64,000 nt of DNA from AG2 sp036493735 (GTDB taxonomy: Bacteria > Gemmatimonadota > Gemmatimonadetes > Gemmatimonadales > Gemmatimonadaceae): the NCBI GenBank assembly GCA_036493735.1, contig DASXPH010000091.1, positions 82,074 to 146,073 of the forward strand, in the 5' to 3' direction. The translations under genes were made by a program, and so were the position numbers. Below the pieces are notes generated by a model, which was given only the letters and a program-made list of their open reading frames with translations, was not told the origin of the DNA and ran no database searches. Below are positions 25,854 through 35,181 of the stretch, piece by piece. Position 1 is the stretch's first letter. Each line of letters begins with the position of its first letter.

Positions 25854-28800
25854 ATGGGCGGTACCAACTCGTTCCGTAGGGTCGGATCAGTACTCGCCGC
25901 GGTTTGCGCGCTCGTGTTCGTGACGAACGTCGCAGCTGCCCAGAACAACGCGGTGATTTCAGGGCGTGTGACATCGCTCGACGGGCAGCCTCTCGGCGGC
26001 GCCAACGTGGCCATCCCTGAATTGGGAGTGGGAAGCGTTGCCGATGCCAACGGGCACTACAACTTCACGGTAGACGTCGGCTCCCGAACGGGCCGAGCCG
26101 TGAACATCGTGGCGCGGTACATCGGCTACAAGCCGAAGCGGCTGCCAGTCACCCTAACGGCTGGCGCCGTGACGCACGACTTCGTCCTCGAGCGCGACGT
26201 GCTGAACCTCGAGGAAGTCGTCGTCACCGGAACGAGCGAGGCGACCTCGCAGAAGAAGACGGCGTTCAGTGTTGCCGTGGTGGACAATACGCAGATCAAG
26301 GAAGTACCGTCGGCGACTCCGCTCGGCGCCATCGAAGGCAAGGTTGCCGGAGCGAGCGTCATCAGCTCGTCGGGCCAACCTGGCGGAGAGCCGTCCATCC
26401 GCTTGCGCGCGGCGACGAGCCTGACGGGACGTCAGGATCCGCTCGTCATCGTCGACGGAACGATCACGAAGCTCGGCCTCGCCGACATCAACTCCGAGGA
26501 CATCGACCGCATCGAGATCGTGAAGGGAGCCGCCGCCAGCTCGCTTTATGGGTCGGACGCCGCGAATGGCGTCATCCAGATCTTCACGAAGCGGGGCAGC
26601 AATCTGGCGGAAGGCCAGACGAACATCACGGTCCGCAACGAGTACGGGTCGAGCTATTTGCCGCACTTGATCGACCGGAATCTGCACAACAATTACTTGC
26701 TGAAAGATCCGAACAACCCCTCCGCGGGCTTCGATCTCTCCAGCGGCAGTCGCACCGGCAAGCCGGACCTGATCGTCGACAATCCGTATCCGGTTTACTA
26801 CGACCAGTTCCGCGAGGTCTTCCGGCCGGGCCAGAAGCTCACCGATTACGTCAGTCTGGGTCAGCGTCGGGGCAACAGCAACTACAACATCTCGTTCGAG
26901 AACGAGCACGATCAGGGCGTACTGAAGCTGCTCGACGGCTATCGTCGTCAGAATTTCAGAATGAACATCGACCAGTCGCTCACCGACAACCTCGACATGG
27001 GCGTCGGTGGCTTCTACGGGCGATCCACGGCGCAGCAGGCGGACGACTGGTTCGGTCTCTTCTTCGGCATGACGTTCCTCGAGCCCAACGTGAAGATCGA
27101 CTCGGTCGTCACGAAGTGTCCGGGCACGACCATCTGCACCTACGTCGGCGATTACAACCCGATCGTCAGGCAGCCGCCACTCTCGGGCAACGTCGACAAT
27201 CCGCTCTACGATCTGCAGGTGCTCCAGAAGAACAACGATCGCGATCGCTTCACCGGCACGTATCGCGTGTCGTATCGCATGCTCAATTGGCTGACGGCTG
27301 ACGGCAATGTCGGTTACGACGAATCCGGCCAGGTCTACAAGAGTCTGACGCCTAACGGCTACACCGGCTCGTCGGGCAACGTCAGTCAGGGCGAGCTCTA
27401 TTCACAGAGCACAAACAATCGCTCGTACAACATCAACGCGTCGCTGACCTCGGTGCGCCAGTTCACGAGCGCGATTCGGAACACGACGAAGTTGGCGGCG
27501 CTGTACGAGGACCAGACCAATCAGTACACGAACGTCGACGCCAAAGCACTCTCTGTACCGCACGTGCCCGAGTACACGGCGGCGTTCCTGGGCGCGGCGG
27601 TGGTGCCGGGATCGCAAACCCAGATCATTCGTGCCCGCGATGCCTTCGCGGTAACGACCTTTGACATCAAGGACCGCTACGTCCTCGACGGTCTGGTGCG
27701 CGTCGATCAGTCGTCACTCTTCGGCTCGCTGGCACGCACGGCGACGTATCACCGCATCTCGGGCGCCTATCGCGTCTCGCAGGACTTCCACATTCCGGGC
27801 GTCGAAGAGTTTAAGCTCCGCGTCTCGCATGGCACCGCGGGGCTTCGCCCGCCATTCGACGCGCAGTACGAGAGCTATACGCTCAATGGTTTGCCCGCGA
27901 AATCGATTCTCGGCAACGATTCATTGAAGCCGGCGTTCTCACGCGAGACCGAGTACGGCTTCAATCTGAACTTCCTCACGAACTACTCGCTCGACTATAG
28001 CTTCTCGCAGAAGCGCACCACGGACGAGATCCTCCTCGTTCCGCTCTCGGGCGTGACCGGCTATCTCGGTGGCCAGTGGCGCAATGCTGGAACGCTGAGC
28101 GGGAACTCGCACGAATTGGCGTTCGGCGCGGTGCTGCTGTCGAAAGCGAATTCGTTCTGGCGCGTCAACATCACGGCTGACCGCACCCGCCAGAAGATCG
28201 ACGCGCTCGAGGTGCCGCCGTTCTTCGTCGGACCGGATCCGAACGATGGAAATACGAAAATCTTCCGTATCGCTGCCGGTCAGCCGTTCGGTGTGATCTA
28301 CGGCTCGAAGTGGATCCGCACACCGGATCAGCTGGCGCAGACGATCGCCGCCGGCATGTTGACTGGCACTCCCGGTGACTACGTCGTCAACGAAGAGGGC
28401 TTCTACGTCAAGAAGACGGCCTACCACACCATCGGTGAAACCCCGCTCAAGGCCTACTTCTGCGCGCAGAGCTCGGGGGGCGTCTGCACCAGCCCTCAAT
28501 CCGTTACGCAGATCGGCGACGTGAACCCGGACTTCAACCTCGGCCTGAACTCGACCTTCCAGTGGCGCGGGTTCAGCCTGAGTGGAACGCTCAACTGGGT
28601 GAAGGGCGGCCAGATCTACAACTACACCCGTCAGTGGCCCTTCAACGAGCTGCGCGACAAGGTCTACGATCAGAGCAGCAAGCCGGCAGTCAGCTGCGCC
28701 GCGGACTGGCAGACCTCGAACCCGACATGCCCGTACTCGACAGGCAAAAAGCCGTCTTCGTACTACAGCCAGTTCTACAACAACTTCGATGCTAACGATT

Positions 28801-29069
28801 ACTTCGTGGAGAACGGCACGTACGTCCGGCTCCGCGAGCTCGCGGTGAATTGGGCCCTCCCGCAGAAGTGGACGACGCACTTGCCGTTCGACTTCCGCAC
28901 GGCGCGACTGGGTGTCGTCGGGCGCAACCTCTGGACGAACACGAAGTACAGCGGCTATGACCCAGACGTCACCGGTCCGGGCGGCGGCAACCCGTTCGCC
29001 TACCGCGTCGACTACTTCAGCTATCCCACGTATCGCACGTACACAATGATGCTCGAGTTCGGCTACTAA
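25854..29069 (+). CDS. SusC/RagA-family TonB-linked outer-membrane protein
   Basis: 1071 aa. A signal peptide (ending NVAAAQ) is followed by a carboxypeptidase regulatory-like domain (about 36-115, ISGRVTSLDGQPLGGANVAI), a plug (EEVVVTGTSEATSQKKTAFS to VIQIFTKRG, about 120-250, including the SusC-type IVDGTI and GAAASSLYGSDAANG motifs) and a long beta-barrel ending in the aromatic TYTMMLEFGY, a normal BAM signal. It would import an oligosaccharide or peptide captured by the partner lipoprotein using TonB energy. The SusD-like gene follows after 27 nt and one terminator closes the pair. No glycosidase gene lies inside the operon, so the substrate cannot be read from context. Confidence 0.93.
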   Translation: MGGTNSFRRVGSVLAAVCALVFVTNVAAAQNNAVISGRVTSLDGQPLGGANVAIPELGVGSVADANGHYNFTVDVGSRTGRAVNIVARYIGYKPKRLPVTLTAGAVTHDFVLERDVLNLEEVVVTGTSEATSQKKTAFSVAVVDNTQIKEVPSATPLGAIEGKVAGASVISSSGQPGGEPSIRLRAATSLTGRQDPLVIVDGTITKLGLADINSEDIDRIEIVKGAAASSLYGSDAANGVIQIFTKRGSNLAEGQTNITVRNEYGSSYLPHLIDRNLHNNYLLKDPNNPSAGFDLSSGSRTGKPDLIVDNPYPVYYDQFREVFRPGQKLTDYVSLGQRRGNSNYNISFENEHDQGVLKLLDGYRRQNFRMNIDQSLTDNLDMGVGGFYGRSTAQQADDWFGLFFGMTFLEPNVKIDSVVTKCPGTTICTYVGDYNPIVRQPPLSGNVDNPLYDLQVLQKNNDRDRFTGTYRVSYRMLNWLTADGNVGYDESGQVYKSLTPNGYTGSSGNVSQGELYSQSTNNRSYNINASLTSVRQFTSAIRNTTKLAALYEDQTNQYTNVDAKALSVPHVPEYTAAFLGAAVVPGSQTQIIRARDAFAVTTFDIKDRYVLDGLVRVDQSSLFGSLARTATYHRISGAYRVSQDFHIPGVEEFKLRVSHGTAGLRPPFDAQYESYTLNGLPAKSILGNDSLKPAFSRETEYGFNLNFLTNYSLDYSFSQKRTTDEILLVPLSGVTGYLGGQWRNAGTLSGNSHELAFGAVLLSKANSFWRVNITADRTRQKIDALEVPPFFVGPDPNDGNTKIFRIAAGQPFGVIYGSKWIRTPDQLAQTIAAGMLTGTPGDYVVNEEGFYVKKTAYHTIGETPLKAYFCAQSSGGVCTSPQSVTQIGDVNPDFNLGLNSTFQWRGFSLSGTLNWVKGGQIYNYTRQWPFNELRDKVYDQSSKPAVSCAADWQTSNPTCPYSTGKKPSSYYSQFYNNFDANDYFVENGTYVRLRELAVNWALPQKWTTHLPFDFRTARLGVVGRNLWTNTKYSGYDPDVTGPGGGNPFAYRVDYFSYPTYRTYTMMLEFGY

Positions 29070-29096
29070 TCACCAATGTTCTGGAGAATGACACAT

Positions 29097-30869
29097 ATGA
29101 GAATCTGGAACATGGCTCGCTCGCTCGGCGTACTTGCTGCGTTTGCAACGTTCGGCTGCAAGTCGCTCGACGTGTCGAACCCCAATGCGCCGAACAGCGC
29201 GGAGATCCTGACGGATCCAACGCTCCTGGAATCGGTAGCTGCCGGCACCATGCGTACCTGGTTCAACGCCTACAGCACCCTCGATGCAACCGGTGTGCTG
29301 AGCGTGCAGGCGCGCACGCTCTCGTCCTCCTGGAACAACGGCAACATGAATTTCTATTCCGGGATCGACATCAACCCGTCGGATACCACCGTCGATCCGT
29401 CGACGTGGACCCGGAGCACGCGGAGCTGGCAAAACGATCTCTCGGCGGCGGGTCGCACGAGCGTTCAGTATATCTGGAATGGGATGTACTCGACGATTTC
29501 CTCGGCCAACGATGCACTCAAGGGCATCCGCATCCAGAACGTCGTCATCGGCGATGCGGCGCGCACGAAGCGTGCGGAAACCATCGCGCAGTTCACCCAA
29601 GCAATGGCGTACGCCTCGATCGCGCTGACCTACGATCAAGGCTACTACCTCGACGAGAAGACACAGAATCTCGCCGCGCTCACGCGCGTGTCGCGAAAGG
29701 TGCTGCGCGACTCGGCACTCAAGAAGCTCGATGCGACGATCGCATTAGCAAACGCGAACCAATTCATTGCCGACGCCGGATGGTCGAATGGTGTCGCTTA
29801 CAACAACACTCAAATTGCCCAGATCGCGAACACGATGGCGGCGATGCTGCTCACGTTCTATCCACGCGACGACGCCGAAACGAGCACGGCTGGCGTCGTC
29901 GACTGGGCGAAGGTCGCGACTTATGCTTCGAAGGGTATGTCCACGGGTAATCCGGATACCCTGGCGTTCATCGGCGATGGTTGCAGCAACTGGTGCCAGA
30001 ACATGATGCCCTGGTTCACCGACTACAGCTCGGGCCGCATCAGCACCCGGGTCGCGCACCTGATCGATCCGGTGACGCAGATCGATCCGTACCCGTTAGG
30101 CATCGGCAACAGGCAGCCCAATTCGCCTGACGCGCGCATGGGCGATGGTTCGTTCGGCGACGCGACGATCGAGGACGTTTATGAGAACGTCCCGAAGGAC
30201 GCGGGTGCGGGCACGGACTTCGCCTGGTCGGCGGGCGGTGAGGTCTTCCGTCCCGATCGCGGCTACTTTCAACAGTCGAACATTGGCATTATCCGCTGGG
30301 ACGCTTCGGGCAACGAGGCGTCGAACGGTCAGTTTGCCGGATTCGGTTTCAGTCCTGTCATCATTCCATCGATGAACGATCTGATCTGGGCGGAAGCGAA
30401 GCTGCGTCAGAATGATGCCGCCGGTGCTTCCGCGTTGATCGACAAGTCGCGTGTCGGCCGCGGCAAGTTGCCGTCGTCTGCATCCGCGATCGCCACGCCG
30501 GGATCGCCAGCCGATGGTCCGTGCATGTCCAACGGCAAGCTCGCCAAGGACGGCACGCCCTGCACGCTCTGGTCGATGCTCCTGTACGAATACGAGATCG
30601 AACTGCTGCAGATGGGGCCAGCGCCATACTGGAACCAGCGCCGCCTGCCGCTCGTCAAAGCGACGGCCTGGGAGCGTGCAACAGGTTGCCGCACGACCCC
30701 CTGCACGCCGAACGCGAACACCATCTACAACGGACCGCGCTATATCCAGGGACTTCTCCCGGCAACACCGCGCGAGATGCCGGTCCCGGCAAGTGAGCTC
30801 GCGATCAAGAGCGAGCCGTTCTACACCTTCGGCGGCAAGCAGCCACCCAAGGGAACGGAAGCGCCCTGA
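29097..30869 (+). CDS. SusD/RagB-family nutrient-binding lipoprotein
   Basis: 590 aa from ATG 29097, placed 10 nt after GGAG. Lipoprotein signal MRIWNMARSLGVLAAFATFG then Cys-Lys. The mature N-terminus SLDVSNPNAPNSAEI and the helical body with STISSANDALKGI and QFTQAMAYASIALTYDQG fit the TPR-rich SusD fold; the C-terminal part carries YEYEIELLQMGPAPYW and the usual closing NRR..PLV segment. It would sit on the cell surface as the lid of the SusC channel. Upstream in-frame ATGs at 29076 and 29088 are poorly spaced from the Shine-Dalgarno. Ligand unknown. Confidence 0.88.
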   Translation: MRIWNMARSLGVLAAFATFGCKSLDVSNPNAPNSAEILTDPTLLESVAAGTMRTWFNAYSTLDATGVLSVQARTLSSSWNNGNMNFYSGIDINPSDTTVDPSTWTRSTRSWQNDLSAAGRTSVQYIWNGMYSTISSANDALKGIRIQNVVIGDAARTKRAETIAQFTQAMAYASIALTYDQGYYLDEKTQNLAALTRVSRKVLRDSALKKLDATIALANANQFIADAGWSNGVAYNNTQIAQIANTMAAMLLTFYPRDDAETSTAGVVDWAKVATYASKGMSTGNPDTLAFIGDGCSNWCQNMMPWFTDYSSGRISTRVAHLIDPVTQIDPYPLGIGNRQPNSPDARMGDGSFGDATIEDVYENVPKDAGAGTDFAWSAGGEVFRPDRGYFQQSNIGIIRWDASGNEASNGQFAGFGFSPVIIPSMNDLIWAEAKLRQNDAAGASALIDKSRVGRGKLPSSASAIATPGSPADGPCMSNGKLAKDGTPCTLWSMLLYEYEIELLQMGPAPYWNQRRLPLVKATAWERATGCRTTPCTPNANTIYNGPRYIQGLLPATPREMPVPASELAIKSEPFYTFGGKQPPKGTEAP

Positions 30870-30880
30870 CCACGTTCAGT

Positions 30881-30924
30881 AGCAAAGCGAGAAACCCCGG
30901 CTCTTCGCCGGGGTTTCTTGCTTC
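30881..30924 (+). terminator. rho-independent terminator of the SusC/SusD operon
   Basis: Perfect 11-bp stem GAAACCCCGGC (30891-30901) and GCCGGGGTTTC (30907-30917) with a TCTTC loop, flanked by AAGC and TTGCTT. Confidence 0.85.
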
Positions 30925-30954
30925 AGGCCCACACCATCGGCGATACGTGTCTCC

Positions 30955-31377
30955 TCAACTGCGAATGACGAGCGTCGACTGGCGAAGGTCGGCCTGAAGC
31001 GTCCACTCCACTGACTGGCCGGCGAAGACGTGGATCGACTCCGACGTCAACGTGCGCCGCGATCCGATGGGATCCGCCAGGAGCTGAAACTCACCCGTCG
31101 CGCTCAGCTGATGAAGCGACACGGTGAAGTGCTGCGTCGACGCCGTGCTCACAGTGCCGAGCCGCAGTCGCATGCTCTGATACGTGGCGTAGACAGTCAT
31201 GTCCAGCGGATTGTTGTTCGATACGCTGATCTCGACCACCTCTGGCTCGTCGCTACTCGGCATCACAGAGTGCCTGAAGCATCCCGGCGCGAGTAGCAGC
31301 AGTAGGGCGGGGAGGAGCGATCTCGCGAGTCTGAGCGTGCTCCTACGCGAGATACCACGCTCCGTCGGTGCGGTCAT
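30955..31377 (-). CDS. hypothetical lipoprotein, 140 aa
   Basis: A Tat/Sec-like basic N-terminus (RGISRRSTLRLARSLLPALL) leads to a lipobox (LLLAPGC, Cys near 33). The mature part is beta-rich (VVEISVSNNNPLDMTVYATY, RLRLGTVSTASTQHFTVSL, HVFAGQSVEWTLQ), consistent with a single immunoglobulin-like or C2-like sandwich. I do not recognise a named family. It faces the SusD terminator on one side and the DUF4097-type gene, same strand, on the other, separated by a microrepeat spacer. Confidence 0.6.
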   Translation of the reverse strand: MTAPTERGISRRSTLRLARSLLPALLLLLAPGCFRHSVMPSSDEPEVVEISVSNNNPLDMTVYATYQSMRLRLGTVSTASTQHFTVSLHQLSATGEFQLLADPIGSRRTLTSESIHVFAGQSVEWTLQADLRQSTLVIRS

Positions 31378-31469
31378 GTTCCTCCCGGAAAAATGGATGG
31401 CGGTCCAGCCGTGGCCGCCTCACATAGCGGTTCCTGACGCAGCCGGTCAAGAGGGGCGTGACGCGTCGA

Positions 31470-31570
31470 GCGTGGCGCGTGGCGCGTGGCGCGTGAGCAG
31501 CCAGCGCCCAACGCTCAACGCCCAATGCTCAACGCCCAACGCTCCACGCTCAACGCCCAACGCCCAACGC
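31470..31570. repeat. GCGTGGC and GCCCAACGCTCAAC microrepeat spacer
   Basis: Four tandem GCGTGGC-like units (about 31470-31496) are followed by about eight units of CAACGCC / CAACGCT (31505-31570). The second array supplies the stop codon of the following minus-strand gene (TTA at 31571-31573). The two arrays are only weakly complementary. Confidence 0.7.
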
Positions 31571-32410
31571 TTAACGTCGCCGGATGATGACGGGGCCGTT
31601 CGTGGTGACGGCGCGAATTGTCGCGCCGCCTCGGCCGAGCTGTGTCGTGATGCGCCGACCGACCATTCCTCCCTTTAGCGTGATCGGAAAGTCGATGCGC
31701 ATCCCTCCATTTACCGTGCCCGTCTCGAGCTGCGCCGAGTAGCCGTCGGGGACGTCGAGGTTGACCGGCCCATTGGTGGTGCGGAGGTCGAGTCCCGGCC
31801 CGCGCCACTGATCACCGTCCAGCTCCACGTTGAGGGGCCCATTCGTCGTCTCGCCACGCACCTCTCCGGACACGCCGCTCAGGTGAATGCCGCCGTTGAC
31901 CGCGCTCAGCTCGAGCCGAGCATCGACGTCTTCGACGCTGACTCCGCCATTCTGCGTGGCGACGTGCAGGTCTGTTTGCCGCGGCATCCACACGTCGTAG
32001 CTCACTGACCACGATTGGCGCCGCCGGGTGGACGGCCCTTCGGCGCGTACACGCCCGCCGCTCGTCTCGATGCTGATGCCAGCCGCGATATCGCGCGCCT
32101 GGTCGGCCTCTTCGGCCTCGCTCTGGATCTTGGCGACGACGAGCACCTCGGAGCGATTCCATCCGTGCACGCTGACGCCGCCATTCTGCTGGCCATCCAC
32201 ATCCAGCATCCGTGGTGTGGAGATTCGCTTCTCCCGTACCTCGCAGAAGCGAACGCGGTCGTCGTTCCCACGGCTCTGGCCATCGTGGCATCGATCCATG
32301 AAGTCATCCTCGACGCCTTGCGGGTCCCGCGCGCCACGCTGCGCCAGTGCCGGCGCGCTGCAGACGAGGAGCAGTGTCAGTGCTCGAGCCGTGATCGTGG
32401 TGATTCGCAT
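31571..32410 (-). CDS. secreted DUF4097-type beta-helix/adhesin-like protein
   Basis: 279 aa with a signal peptide (RITTITARALTLLLVCSAPALAQ). The body repeats a short beta motif of the form N-G-[GP]-[VLI]: QQNGGVSVHG, TQNGGVSVED, AVNGGIHLSG, TTNGPLNVEL, TTNGPVNLDV, TVNGGMRIDF, TTNGPVIIRRR. This repeating pattern is characteristic of DUF4097/putative auto-transporter adhesin head-like proteins that form an extended beta-sheet stack. Possibly cell-envelope associated; the molecular role is unknown. Convergent context and microrepeat spacer downstream suggest a single-gene unit. Confidence 0.7.
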   Translation of the reverse strand: MRITTITARALTLLLVCSAPALAQRGARDPQGVEDDFMDRCHDGQSRGNDDRVRFCEVREKRISTPRMLDVDGQQNGGVSVHGWNRSEVLVVAKIQSEAEEADQARDIAAGISIETSGGRVRAEGPSTRRRQSWSVSYDVWMPRQTDLHVATQNGGVSVEDVDARLELSAVNGGIHLSGVSGEVRGETTNGPLNVELDGDQWRGPGLDLRTTNGPVNLDVPDGYSAQLETGTVNGGMRIDFPITLKGGMVGRRITTQLGRGGATIRAVTTNGPVIIRRR

Positions 32411-32583
32411 GAAGTGTCACTCCAGTTACTGATTTGCTAACGAAGGCCGATCTACCGTGCCATGGCTGCGCGGGGGGCCAGCCACGCCAACCCCTTTACG
32501 TAGACACACTTCGGGCTTCGATGGTTGGAAGGTCCAGTGGGGCGTATATTCCGCGCCGACCGCCCATTACCCTCGGAGCTCTC

Positions 32584-33861
32584 ATGCGCCGCATTGCCCT
32601 CCTTGTCATCGCCGTGAGCCTCGCGCCCGCCAGGCTGCCAGGCCAGGCCGCTCAACGTTTCCGCGCCGATGTACACTGCGCTCCCGACAACGGTGGCATC
32701 ACGTTGCCTCGCGGTTTTTGCGCGACGGTCTTCGCCGACAGCCTGGCTCAACCGCGCCACATCACCGTCGCGCCTAACGGCGACGTCTTCGTCGCCCTCA
32801 ATGGCGGCGGCATCATGGCCCTACGTGACCGGAACGGTGACGGTGTCGCCGACGACCGTCAGAAATTCGGCGACGCCCATGCCACCGAGGTCGCGCTCTT
32901 TGATGGATATCTCTATACCGAGAACGGCTCCGACATCATTCGTTACAAGCTGCCTGCCGGATCGCTCGTGCCTGCGGGTGCGCCCGAAGTGGTCGTCACC
33001 GGCCTGCCCAAGGGTGGTCATGGCGCGAAGACATTCACGATTGCCAGTGACGGCTCGCTCTACGTGAACGTCGGGTCGGGGACGAATGCCTGTCAGAGCG
33101 AAGATCGACACCTCGAGGTGGCCGGTGTCGATCCCTGCACCGAGCTCGAGACGCGCGCCGGCATCTGGCGATTCGACGCTCGAAAGCTCCAGCAGACCCA
33201 GAGCCAGGGCGAACATTTCGCGCGCGGCATTCGCAATTCGGTTGCAATCACGATCGATCCCCACGATGGCGGTCTGTACGTCGTACAGCACGGCCGCGAT
33301 CAGTTGGGTGGCGGCGGAGCGAATTGGCCCAAGCTCTACACCGACGAACAGGGCGCCGAGCTGCCCGCGGAAGAGCTCTTTCACGTGGAGCGCGGCAATG
33401 ACTTCGGCTGGCCGTACTGCTACTTCGATCCGCAGCAGAATAAAAAAGTCCTGGCTCCCGAATACGGCGGCGACGGGAAGCAAGTCGGCCGCTGCTCGGC
33501 GAAGAAGGGAAATATCGGGAATTTCCCCGCGCACTGGGCGCCCGACGGTCTGCTCTTCTATACGGGCTCGATGTTTCCGGCTCCATTTCGCGGGGGCGCG
33601 TTCATCGCCTTTCACGGATCGTGGAACCGCGCGCCTCTTCCTCAGGCCGGTTACAAGGTCATCTTCCAGCCGATGAAGAATGGCCGAGCCGACGGCGCGT
33701 TCGAGATCTTCGCCGACGGCTTCGCACAGAATCTCAAGGTGCAGCGCGGCGCGCGCAGCAGTGGCAATCGGCGGCCTGTTGGGCTGGCTCAGGGTCCTGA
33801 CGGCGCTCTCTACATCACCGATGACGCTGGTGGTCGGGTGTGGAGGGTGGTTGTTCGGTAA
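32584..33861 (+). CDS. secreted PQQ-type sugar (sorbosone-like) dehydrogenase
   Basis: 425 aa from ATG 32584 with signal peptide RRIALLVIAVSLAPARLPGQ. The sequence shows the six-bladed propeller pattern of the soluble glucose/L-sorbosone dehydrogenase group: LAQPRHITVAPNGDVFVAL, FDGYLYTENGSDIIRYKL, the central HFARGIRNSVAITIDP, EELFHVERGNDFGWPYCYFD, and the closing RPVGLAQGPDGALYITDDAGG. RGIRNS and the GNDFGWPYC segment correspond to the catalytic/PQQ face. It would oxidise an aldose or similar substrate in the periplasm if PQQ is available; no PQQ synthesis gene is in the window. The earlier frame start at 32434 lacks a signal. Confidence 0.8.
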   Translation: MRRIALLVIAVSLAPARLPGQAAQRFRADVHCAPDNGGITLPRGFCATVFADSLAQPRHITVAPNGDVFVALNGGGIMALRDRNGDGVADDRQKFGDAHATEVALFDGYLYTENGSDIIRYKLPAGSLVPAGAPEVVVTGLPKGGHGAKTFTIASDGSLYVNVGSGTNACQSEDRHLEVAGVDPCTELETRAGIWRFDARKLQQTQSQGEHFARGIRNSVAITIDPHDGGLYVVQHGRDQLGGGGANWPKLYTDEQGAELPAEELFHVERGNDFGWPYCYFDPQQNKKVLAPEYGGDGKQVGRCSAKKGNIGNFPAHWAPDGLLFYTGSMFPAPFRGGAFIAFHGSWNRAPLPQAGYKVIFQPMKNGRADGAFEIFADGFAQNLKVQRGARSSGNRRPVGLAQGPDGALYITDDAGGRVWRVVVR

Positions 33862-33970
33862 CTGGCGGCTGGTGACTGGTGGCTGGTGACTGGTGGCTGG
33901 CGACTGGTGGGATTCGGATTAGCCGGTGCTCCGCGCCGGCCGTCCATATCCACCAACCACCAACCACCCG
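33862..33970. repeat. inverted TGGTGACTGG / CCACCAACCA spacer with central hairpin
   Basis: Left arm of four or five units such as GGTGACTGGTGGCTGG, a central GC hairpin GCCGGTGC-TCC-GCGCCGGC (33922-33940), and a right arm CCACCAACCACCAACCACCC. It is the same design as the spacer at 44737-44843. Confidence 0.75.
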
Positions 33971-34011
33971 TTGTTGTATTTTTCAGCCGTATCCTTTCCC
34001 AGAGCTTCTCC

Positions 34012-35160
34012 ATGTCTGTTGCTGACCGACTTCAGCGCTTGCACGACGCGGGCGTCTCCATCTGGCTCGACTTCATCGAGCGCACGATGCTTCGGAACGG
34101 GGATCTCCAACGGCGCATTCGCGACGAGTCGCTGACCGGTATGACGTCCAATCCGACCATCTTCGAGAAGGCGCTCGCGGAAGGGTCGTCATACGACGAC
34201 CAGATTCGCACCACCTCGGGAGACTTCACCGCGATGGAGCTCTTCGAGCTCATCGCCACCACCGACGTCCGCGATGCGTGCGACATCTTCCGCGGTGTGT
34301 ATGACAAGGAAAACGGGACGGATGGCTTCGTGTCGATCGAGGTCTCGCCGGCCGCCGCTCACGACCTGCTCAATACCGTGAGTGAAGCAACGCGTCTATG
34401 GTCGACGGTCGATCGACCCAACGTCATGGTGAAGGTGCCCGGTACGGTCGAGGGCGCTGATGCCGTGCACCGCCTCATCGCGAGCGGCATGAACATCAAT
34501 ATCACGCTGCTCTTCTCGCTCGAGGCCTACCAGCGCGTCATCGAGGCGTACATGGCCGGGCTCGAAGAGCGCGTTGCCGCCGGCAAGGACATCCACGGCA
34601 TCGCCTCCGTCGCGAGCTTTTTCGTCAGCCGGGTAGACAGCGAGGTCGACAAGCGGCTTGATTCGTTAGGCAAGTCCGCGTCGGTCGAGCAGAAGAAGAA
34701 GATCGACGCCCTGCACGGGAAGGCGGCGATCGCCAACGCCAAGCTCGCCTACGAGATTTTTCAGCGTGAATTCTCGTCGCCGCGATGGAAGAAGCTCGAG
34801 GCGAAGGGCGGTACGGTACAGCGGGTCCTCTGGGCCAGTACGAGCACGAAGAATCCCGCGTACCGCGACGTCATGTACGTCGAGCAGCTGATCGGTCCGC
34901 ACACCGTGAACACGATGCCCCCACAGACGATCGACGCGTTCCAGGATCATGGCGAGATCGCGCGAACGGTCGACAAGGACCTCGACAAGGCGCGCGCTGT
35001 GGTCCGCGATCTCGACGCGCTCGGCATCTCGATGAAGGACGTCACTGACAAACTGCTGACTGATGGATTGGCGAGCTTCCAGAAGTCGTTCGACACGCTC
35101 ATCGCCGGGCTCTCCAAGAAGACCAAGGCGCTCGGACGCGACCTCGTCGCGTCCCGATAA
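34012..35160 (+). CDS. tal: transaldolase
   Basis: 382 aa from ATG 34012. Transfers a dihydroxyacetone unit between sugar phosphates in the non-oxidative pentose phosphate pathway, cytoplasmic. The N-terminal signature GMTSNPTIFEKAL and the Schiff-base segment NVMVKVPGT with Lys141 are present, along with NINITLLFSLEAY and the late VEQLIGPHTVNTMPPQT. Length matches the longer actinobacterial-type transaldolases rather than the short 220-aa group. It is first in a run of sugar-phosphate genes on the same strand; pyruvate kinase follows after 21 nt and is probably cotranscribed. Confidence 0.93.
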   Translation: MSVADRLQRLHDAGVSIWLDFIERTMLRNGDLQRRIRDESLTGMTSNPTIFEKALAEGSSYDDQIRTTSGDFTAMELFELIATTDVRDACDIFRGVYDKENGTDGFVSIEVSPAAAHDLLNTVSEATRLWSTVDRPNVMVKVPGTVEGADAVHRLIASGMNINITLLFSLEAYQRVIEAYMAGLEERVAAGKDIHGIASVASFFVSRVDSEVDKRLDSLGKSASVEQKKKIDALHGKAAIANAKLAYEIFQREFSSPRWKKLEAKGGTVQRVLWASTSTKNPAYRDVMYVEQLIGPHTVNTMPPQTIDAFQDHGEIARTVDKDLDKARAVVRDLDALGISMKDVTDKLLTDGLASFQKSFDTLIAGLSKKTKALGRDLVASR

Positions 35161-35181
35161 CACTTCGCCCAAACACTCGAC

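Noticed and set aside
31470..31575. Possible CRISPR-like array
   Set aside because: Units are only 7-14 nt, degenerate and contiguous, with no spacers of constant length and no cas genes.
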